Assembly (NCBI GenBank): GCA_947044365.1
Contig: OX345636.1
Location: forward strand, 2,686,001 to 2,750,000
DNA: 64,000 bases
Direction: 5' to 3'
Origin: Petrosia ficiformis
Taxonomy: Eukaryota; Porifera; Demospongiae; Haplosclerida; Petrosiidae
This document shows, in pieces, positions 60,801-64,000 of the stretch (position 1 is its first letter; every line of letters starts with the position of its first letter). The translations under genes and the position numbers were made by a program. The notes below the pieces were generated by a model. The model did not search any database. It was not told the DNA's origin and saw only the letters and a program-made list of their open reading frames with translations.

Positions 60801-63800
60801 GTAAAAACGACTTCACTCTTCTTCATTGTGCTGCATATCATGGATGGCTGGATGTAGTAAAAGAGCTGATAACTGATCATCAGTTTAATCCAGACTGTGA
60901 GGATAAAAATGGTAATACCCCTTTAAGCAAAGCTAGAAGTAATGGAAAACAGTCTGTTGTGGACTACCTGGAAACATATATAGGTACATTAATTGTTTAC
61001 TTGGTATAATTATAATTGTTTTTGTATAAATATAATATAGTCTGTGTTAGTCACACCACATGTTAACGTTAATCAGGATATTTGGACAAGCCATGTCAAT
61101 AAGGTACAACTAATACTTATAACCAGTGCAGTTGCAGTATTCATGGTGTGGCTGAGCATCAGTCAGGATAGAATTATAAATATACCTTTCTCCATGTTAA
61201 AGTTTTTTTTTATATTATACTAACACTACTGCAATCTCTAGTACGCAGTAAGAATTTATAGAAGCCAACAGCTATTACCATTTAGGATATTTCTGTGTGG
61301 TTTAATTTTCATTAATGTGTTATTCTTATACTATAAGTTACATTATGACTGCATCATTCAGTATGGTTGATTTTTCACATGTCTGAAACACAGAATAATT
61401 ATAGCTATTACCTAAACTTCTCACTTTTTAAATATTCACTTAGAGGTCTAGAAATATGCGTATTTCAGTGTTTTGTTCCAGTTCCTCCTAAGTAAGCTAC
61501 GACCAGCTTTCTTTCTGCTGCTTTCTGGAGGTTGAGCATGCATTCTAATACACACTGAACATTTCTGAATAATGCTACCTTTTTTAACTATGTAAACAAC
61601 ACATACAATGTATAATTATAATTATATATTCCACACTATGGAAAGCAATCATAAAGATGACAATGCAGGCCACAAAAATGGATTATACAATCCCCAAACG
61701 TGCATGCTGTTTTATGATGTCTCATAACTTCTGTTATGCAAACAAAATCATTGTTTTTTTTAGTAATTCCTCAATTATTAAGTTTCTGTGCCACCTTGTG
61801 TAGCCCAGATTATTACTTAATGTTGCATGGATTTCAGCACATCTTTAATACTGCAAGTTTAGTCTTTGGAAAAGGGTCGTAATATATTATTGATCTACAT
61901 CTTTGTGATTTAAAATTCCATGTATGTTTTATTTACAAATATGAGCTAAAATATTTCGCTTCTTGTTTCTTTAGCTGAAATAGAGGAAGAGTGTTATGAT
62001 GCTTTTAACAAGGGTAGACAGAAAGAAGCTCTTAGATTATTGAAGAAAGTTAAAGATGCTCGTACAGTGAAGAGTAAAAGAAATTTCAATCTTCTTCATT
62101 GTGCTGCATTTCATGGATGGCTTGATGTAGTAAAGCAGTTGATAACTGAACATAAGTTTGATGCAGACTGTGAGGATGATGTTGGTAATACTCCATTAAG
62201 CAAAGCAAGAAGTAATAAAAAACAACATGTTGTGGACTACCTGGAAACACTTATAGGTATACATTTGTTGTCTATTTTTTATGTTCTTAATTATTGTCTT
62301 GGTATATAATGTGTTAGCCACACCACATACACAGAGGCTATAATGTTTACCATGATATTTAGACTAGCCATGTCAGTAAAAGATAGATAATACTTACAAC
62401 CCATTTCCAGTTACAGTATTCAAACATTGCTGTTCATTAGCTAGGATAAATTAATTATAATATATAATTAATGTATATAATTATATCTGCCATCTTTCTC
62501 ATACAGAACAGAATATTATAGTAATTATTTAGGTTTTTGGTTTTAAAGGTTGTCATTATATAGAAGTTTAGGAATATACTTCTTAGTACCAGTCCTTACA
62601 CTAACTACAGATAGCTTTCTTCCTGCTGGTCTGCAAAACTCAGATTTGTGTTCTAATGCACTCTGAGCCCCAGAATATCACAACGTTTTTAACAATGTAT
62701 ACAGCATGAATGCATATTATTATTTATAATAATTATTATATTATGTATTGGTTTAACCCTGTCAAAACCAGTCGTATAGATGGCCCTATGGATCATAAAC
62801 ATTGATCATACAATGTCCAAACATTTATTTGAATATTTCTCAAGTATCTCACACAGTTATGCTGAGATTAGTAACAATAAATGTAGCAGGGATTTCAGCA
62901 CTTCTTTATCACTGCCAGTGTCTTGTTAACTTGCACTATCTAATATCTTGAATTGCTTTTCTTGCAATGCAAATTATAATTGGCTTAGTGAAGTAGCAAC
63001 TCCCTTACTATAGTTTTGTTATTACAATCAGTTTTGTATATTTAAGTCACTGGATGTGTTTGGTAGTTAAGGTAATAAATTGATCCACAATATAAATTCC
63101 ATATGTGTTTTATCTATGAATGCAAGCAAAATATTTCACTTCTTGTTTTTTTGTCTAATATAGAGACACGGTGTTATGATGCTTTTAACTATGGTAGACG
63201 AGAGGAAGCTCTTAGATTACTAAAGCATGTTGAAGATCCTCGTACAGTGAAGAGTAGGAGCAACTTCACTATTCTTCATTGTGCTGCATATCATGGATGG
63301 CTGGATGTAGTAAAAAAGCTGATAGTTGAAAACGACTTTAATCCAGAGTGTGAAGATGATGATGGTAATACCCCATTAAGCAGAGCTAGAGATAATGAAA
63401 AACAGTCTGTTGTGGACTACATGGAAACAGTTATAGGTACATTTGTTGTCTGTTTCTGTTGATGTTCTTAATAACTTATACATTAAGTAATATATAGTCT
63501 GTGCTATGCACCATCCTGATTATTACAACACTTTTCCTATTGCAGCCCTCAAAATATTGCTGAGTATCAGCCGTATAGATTCATAAGTATACCTTAAGTA
63601 TATTACTGCAACATCTAATATATATATAGTAAACATGCCAACAAATAAAGCCATGAGAAATATATGAGGTCAAATTTCCACAACATTTGTGATTCGTATT
63701 ACCAAAAAAAGAAAATGTAGCACTATTGTTTCAGGGATCATAAACATCAGCTGTGATTCACAGCTGATGTTTATGATCCCTGAAATACATTGATCCACAT

Positions 63801-64000
63801 CTTTACAATTTTAATTAATTTCCATGTTTGTGAAATGCAACCACTTCTTTCTTTAGCTGAAGTAGAGACGAAGTGTTATGATGCTTTTAAAGATGGTAGA
63901 CAAGAGGAAGCTCTTAGATTACTGAAGCAAGTTGAAGATCCTCGTAAAGTGAAGAGTAAAAACAACTTCACTATTCTTCATTGTGCTGCATATCATGGAT
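29714..64000 (+). CDS. ANK - death domain - tandem ANK cassette protein (3' end outside window)
   Basis: Exons: 29714-29755, 31189-31278, 31873-31986, 33468-33566, 34780-34869, 35304-35393, 37848-37946, 38819-38893, 41882-41918, 43020-43073, 45845-45880, 47693-47950, 48933-48983 and 49487-49867. Then come the cassettes 51060-51341, 52431-52712, 54176-54451, 55232-55513, 57814-58089, 59365-59646, 60702-60983, 61975-62256, 63164-63436 and 63857 onward, with 24-nt linker exons 53530-53553 and 57301-57324. If all are joined, at least 1,408 aa are coded in one frame with no stop. The first eight exons are phase 0 and everything later is phase 1. Residues 15-233 are ankyrin repeats, 276-361 a death domain, and from about 379 on ANK cassettes. 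It is a paralogue of the gene at 378 by exon structure. The likely role is a cytosolic death-domain adaptor or scaffold (inference). Confidence 0.85.
32389..32440. repeat. Palindrome with octamer arms
   Basis: ATTTGCATATTCATGT and ACATGAATATGCAAAT are exact complements. Inner TACTGAT and ATCAGTA extend the stem around a 5-nt loop. Both arms contain ATTTGCAT, the POU octamer word, which may be chance. Confidence 0.75.
32880..33115. repeat. ACTAAAACTATAA-rich repeat (opposite orientation to 25995-26245)
   Basis: This lies in intron 3 of the second gene. It shares TAAGCC, CCTTTTAGTA and GAGAAACCAGACAT with the reverse complement of 25995-26245. Confidence 0.55.
35477..35656. mobile_element. 180-bp Stowaway-like MITE
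   Basis: The ends TATAGAGAAGTTTTATTAGG and CCTAATAAAACTTCTCTATA are exact complements, and the arms continue to 46 bp with 3 mismatches. The TA at each edge could be the target duplication, as in Tc1/mariner-type MITEs. Its core word CCCCACAACTTAAAG recurs at 36443 without the ends. Confidence 0.8.
35750..36150 (+). repeat. Dispersed repeat family, intronic copy
   Basis: Matches 11930-12350 (ATTGTGTGGGCGGAGCC, GTGTTTGAAAGTGTAGTAGT, ACCAAAAACATGCTTCGTTA). A 72-codon frame (35995-36213) crosses the most conserved part. The same frame is broken by a stop in the 12.2-kb copy. Confidence 0.6.
36545..36600 (+). repeat. Possible SINE head with polymerase III A box
   Basis: GGGGCAGCGTGGCTTAGTGG, then TTGGAGTCCAGC, resembles the 5' half of a tRNA, with an A box (TGGCTTAGTGG). 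No matching B box follows at the usual distance, so this is a decayed fragment at best. Confidence 0.35.
36722..36820. repeat. (TA)n microsatellite
   Basis: About 100 bp of TA repeats with a few interruptions, in intron 6 of the second gene. Confidence 0.9.
38944..39439. mobile_element. hAT-like non-autonomous element, 496 bp
   Basis: It begins CAGAGCTCTCAACCTCTTAG and ends ATGAGAGTTGAGAGCTCTG, giving inverted ends of about 20 bp. The flanks TCTATGC (38937-38943) and CCTATGC (39440-39446) fit a 7-bp target duplication with one change. It lies in intron 8 of the second gene. No transposase is seen; the overlapping frames on both strands are not conserved motifs. Confidence 0.7.
39566..39849. 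repeat. Twin palindrome unit, distant copy of the 43.7-45.1 kb cluster
   Basis: The first palindrome is AAAGGGATGATGTCACCATC...GATGGTGACATCATCCCTTT (39566-39624). The second is GTATGCTAATAGGTC...GACCTATTAGCATAC (39704-39849), with inner arms TGTGTCCTCAAATGTGATAT and ATATCACATCCTCGGACACA. The same two modules recur several times at 43.7-45.1 kb. Confidence 0.8.
40011..40023 (+). repeat. Poly-C tract
   Basis: Thirteen uninterrupted C bases after CACCCCT, in intron 8. Confidence 0.9.
41169..41759 (+). mobile_element. Long-TIR element with 8-bp target duplication, copy 2
   Basis: It begins CAGGAGCCCATAATGAC and ends GTCATTATGGGCTCCT, with inverted arms of about 140 bp that include TACTATTTTTAGAACCCACA. 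It is flanked by AATTATAG at 41161-41168 and again at 41760-41767. An exact 8-bp duplication suggests a hAT-type (or similar) transposase. The core is the reverse complement of the 16861-17425 core and, on the minus strand, keeps the same 38-codon frame (41443-41559). Confidence 0.85.
43315..43735 (+). repeat. Left flank repeat of the palindrome cluster
   Basis: TATAGCATGGCTTTGAGATG, GATAGCAGCC...GGTCTGCTATC and TCTGATGCAATCCATTTAGA match, in the same order and strand, 45290-45720 (AACATGGCTTCGAGGTGTGT, GACTGATGCAATCCATTATG). The pair brackets the cluster of palindromes, so cluster plus flanks may be one compound element. Confidence 0.65.
43736..45080. repeat. Cluster of long palindromic modules
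   Basis: Two modules alternate. Module one is GATGGTGACATCAT...GGAGATGTCACCATCATA (about 43739-43830, 44092-44180, 44372-44458). Module two is a large palindrome whose outer arms are GTATGCTAATAGGTCC and GGACCTATTAGCATAC and whose inner arms are GTCCTCGGATGTGATATAGC and its complement (about 43850-43995, 44200-44350, 44475-44625, 44650-44790, 44930-45080). Some copies are nearly perfect hairpins of 60-70 bp per arm. There is no coding potential. Confidence 0.8.
45290..45720 (+). repeat. Right flank repeat of the palindrome cluster
   Basis: Direct-orientation partner of 43315-43735. It contains its own inverted pair GGGATAGCAGTCC and GGGCTGCTATTGAGG. Confidence 0.65.
46648..47419 (+). mobile_element. 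hAT element relic with BED-finger frame
   Basis: The termini TAGGCCTGTGCGATAAT and ATTATCGCACAGGCCTA are perfect 17-bp inverted repeats. They are flanked by exact 8-bp duplications TTAGAAAC (46640-46647 and 47420-47427), the signature of hAT transposition. Only the N-terminal part of the transposase remains, so the element is internally deleted. An inner inverted repeat (ACAATAATTTGATTTCAAGA and its complement, 47299-47358) lies near the 3' end. Confidence 0.9.
46760..47179 (+). pseudogene. hAT transposase fragment, BED zinc finger
   Basis: The 139-residue frame has WKYFGF, then the BED finger pattern C-x2-C (VHCVLCKQSL) and H-x4-H (LIIHLQYNH), followed by the linker RWQTLTASVCYFIGKDMQPY typical of ZBED-type transposases. 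After VTDP a TGA interrupts, but the same frame continues FRHMLKSFEPRYIQ, the next conserved block of these enzymes, before it ends for good. It is a broken, truncated gene and no catalytic core remains. Confidence 0.85.
47693..47950 (+). other. Death domain exon, residues 276-361
   Basis: One phase-1 symmetric exon encodes the whole domain. It reads LREVMTATLGVTECYNLGLE, then PPDILDKMEKDFPNPSKF, RKMLMHWLCTECASWLLLAN and ALRRPLVNENELADQI. The order LG-x-L, L-x-K-I/M, M-L-x-x-W and W-x-x-L-x-x-A-L is the classic death-domain signature and is better preserved than in the first gene. Mini-exons 48933-48983 (a Pro/Ser/Thr linker, PNSPPSPTEDGTTTSK) and 45845-45880 flank it. Confidence 0.85.
47951..48932 (+). 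other. Intron, nothing recognised
   Basis: About 980 bp of AT-rich intron after the death-domain exon, with no repeat ends or frames that I can support. Confidence 0.5.
49487..49867 (+). other. ANK cassette 1 (long form)
   Basis: Symmetric phase 1-1 exon of 127 codons. It has the cassette start EIEDRCFSAFNHDRQEEGLT, the core FTLLHCAAHWGWLDTVKLLI and the end DGETSIDKARVFGKQEVVEY. Unlike all later cassettes it holds one more full ankyrin repeat in the middle (GLTPLHVASSSGHLDVLQYL). It may represent the ancestral form from which the others lost one repeat, or a separately extended copy. Confidence 0.85.
51060..51341 (+). other. ANK cassette 2
   Basis: 282-nt symmetric exon after CCCTCTTTAG, ending ATAG|GTACAT. 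Motifs: CYDAFNYGRREEALRLLK, FTLLHCAAYHGWLDVVKELI and NGNTPLSKAGSNGKLTVVEY. It encodes one full ankyrin repeat, a second shorter repeat and a helical lead-in. Confidence 0.85.
52431..52712 (+). other. ANK cassette 3
   Basis: 282-nt symmetric exon. Variants include ILHFAAFHGWLDGVKKLI (Cys to Phe in the HCAA box) and DDDGNTPLSKAKSNGKQTVV. Confidence 0.85.
53169..53290. repeat. Foldback hairpin in the array intron
   Basis: AGGAACACAGAAGGAAA pairs with TTTCTTCTGTGTTCCT around ACATATAAATATATGT. Outer arms TATCGAGAATGTAG and the TATTCTCGATA region extend it. Confidence 0.7.
53530..53553 (+). other. 24-nt linker micro-exon, copy 1
   Basis: TTATGTACAG precedes it and GTAATG follows; it is phase 1-1 and codes ATGKEDKK with the shared boundary codon. 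It recurs at 57301-57324, each time upstream of a short-form cassette, so micro-exon and cassette were duplicated together. Confidence 0.65.
54176..54451 (+). other. ANK cassette 4 (short form, shifted acceptor)
   Basis: 276-nt exon. The TTTAG acceptor of the other cassettes is gone and ATGTCAAAAG is used instead, giving VVDQCFEAFNYGRREEALRL. It also has NILHCAAYHGWLDVVKELIV and DDDGNTPLSKAISSGKQAVV. The ATG at 54166 would start a frame MSKVVDQ, so an internal start is an alternative reading. Confidence 0.75.
55232..55513 (+). other. ANK cassette 5
   Basis: 282-nt symmetric exon after TGTTTCTTTAG: VETKCYDAFNYGRRDEALRL, NLLHCAAYHGWLDVVKELIV and DDDGNTPLSKATSNSKHHVV. Confidence 0.85.
55514..57300 (+). 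other. Longest intron of the array (1.79 kb)
   Basis: It contains a TTTTAGTT-rich repeat (about 55690-56110) and sequence near 57130-57300 (TTCCTCATAGTGAGCATATA) that repeats 53395-53530. The second is the upstream part of the duplicated micro-exon plus cassette block. Confidence 0.6.
57301..57324 (+). other. 24-nt linker micro-exon, copy 2
   Basis: Same position and frame as 53530-53553; codes ATCKEDKK with the boundary codon. Confidence 0.65.
57814..58089 (+). other. ANK cassette 6 (short form)
   Basis: 276-nt exon with the ATGTCAAAAG acceptor, as in cassette 4: VVDQCFEAFNHGRREEALRI, TILHCAAHHGWLDVVEELIT and DKDGNTPLSKARSSGEQSVV. Confidence 0.75.
59365..59646 (+). other. ANK cassette 7
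   Basis: 282-nt symmetric exon after GTTTCTTTAG; starts VVEKKCYDAFNYGRKQEALR and continues LLHCAAYHGWLDVVKEMITE and DKDGNTPLSKARSNGKLIVV. The Arg-Arg of the start helix is changed to Arg-Lys-Gln. Confidence 0.85.
60430..60502 (+). tRNA. tRNA-like sequence, AGC anticodon, broken acceptor stem
   Basis: The D arm (GCTC...GAGC), anticodon arm (TCTGA CTAGCAA TCAGA) and T arm (CTGGG TTCAAAT CTCAG) all form. The seven bases before (CCACCTA) do not pair with the seven after (ATGTTCT), and no TTTT terminator is close. The anticodon AGC would be alanine. I read it as a tRNA pseudogene or SINE head in an intron of the cassette array. Confidence 0.55.
60702..60983 (+). other. ANK cassette 8
   Basis: 282-nt symmetric exon: VETKCYDAFNYGRREEALGL, FTLLHCAAYHGWLDVVKELI and DKNGNTPLSKARSNGKQSVV. 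It lacks an early methionine, so it is recognised only by homology and splice sites. Confidence 0.85.
61975..62256 (+). other. ANK cassette 9
   Basis: 282-nt symmetric exon: EIEEECYDAFNKGRQKEALR, NLLHCAAFHGWLDVVKQLIT and DVGNTPLSKARSNKKQHVVD. Confidence 0.85.
63164..63436 (+). other. ANK cassette 10 (acceptor moved 9 nt)
   Basis: 273-nt exon. Where the others have CTTTAGCTGAAGTAGAGAC, this copy reads TTTGTCTAATATAGAGAC, so the normal AG is lost and the next AG (ATATAG) gives an exon exactly three codons shorter, still phase 1. Motifs TRCYDAFNYGRREEALRLLK and DDDGNTPLSRARDNEKQSVV. Confidence 0.8.
63729..63785. repeat. Perfect 57-bp palindrome
   Basis: TTTCAGGGATCATAAACATC and GATGTTTATGATCCCTGAAA are the ends of two 28-bp arms with one base between them. 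It lies 72 bp upstream of cassette 11. Confidence 0.9.
63857..64000 (+). other. ANK cassette 11 (cut by window end)
   Basis: After TTCTTTCTTTAG the frame reads EVETKCYDAFKDGRQEEALR and TILHCAAYHG, then the window ends. The preceding intron is only 420 bp, the shortest in the array. More cassettes may follow outside. Confidence 0.85.

Overview
The window is AT-rich animal DNA with intron-split genes. Introns follow GT-AG rules apart from one apparent GC-AG case, promoters look TATA-like, and transposable elements and repeats are dense. Ankyrin (ANK), death-domain and caspase-like modules joined through phase-1 exons point to an early-branching marine invertebrate, most likely a demosponge of the Amphimedon type. 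That placement is inference; nothing in the sequence proves the species.

Three ANK genes are visible. (1) The 5' end of a minus-strand gene runs off the left edge (1-116). It is divergent from (2), a complete plus-strand gene (378-6422, 15 exons, about 647 aa). This second gene encodes one-repeat-per-exon ankyrins, a caspase-like domain that has lost both catalytic residues, and a C-terminal death domain. (3) A second plus-strand gene starts at 29714 and runs off the right edge (at least 25 exons, at least 1,400 aa). It has the same ANK start built from phase-0 single-repeat exons, the same run of tiny phase-1 linker exons and a canonical death domain. It then continues into an array of at least 11 near-identical ANK cassette exons (49487-64000). 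All of these are symmetric (phase 1-1), so any subset could be spliced without a frameshift. This array is the most striking structure in the window.

Between genes 2 and 3 (6.5-29.6 kb) I find no convincing intact gene. The interval holds a decayed segmental duplication (8.6-14.0 kb against 16.3-20.0 kb). Each copy carries the same dead P-loop exon, and each works as a dated 'empty site' for later insertions. These insertions are a TTAA-flanked piggyBac-like element, a tRNA-containing element and a long-TIR element. A 68-bp satellite with a 204-bp higher-order period lies between the two copies. Smaller duplicated blocks, hairpin MITEs and microsatellites fill the rest.

The introns of gene 3 hold further elements: hAT-type elements with 7-8 bp target duplications, a foldback element split by a BED-finger hAT relic, and a cluster of long palindromes (43.3-45.7 kb).

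Functional inference: death domains, a dead caspase and ANK repeats on adjacent genes suggest adaptors of cell-death or innate immune signalling. The pseudo-caspase would be a scaffold or decoy, and the cassette array a source of recognition or scaffold diversity.
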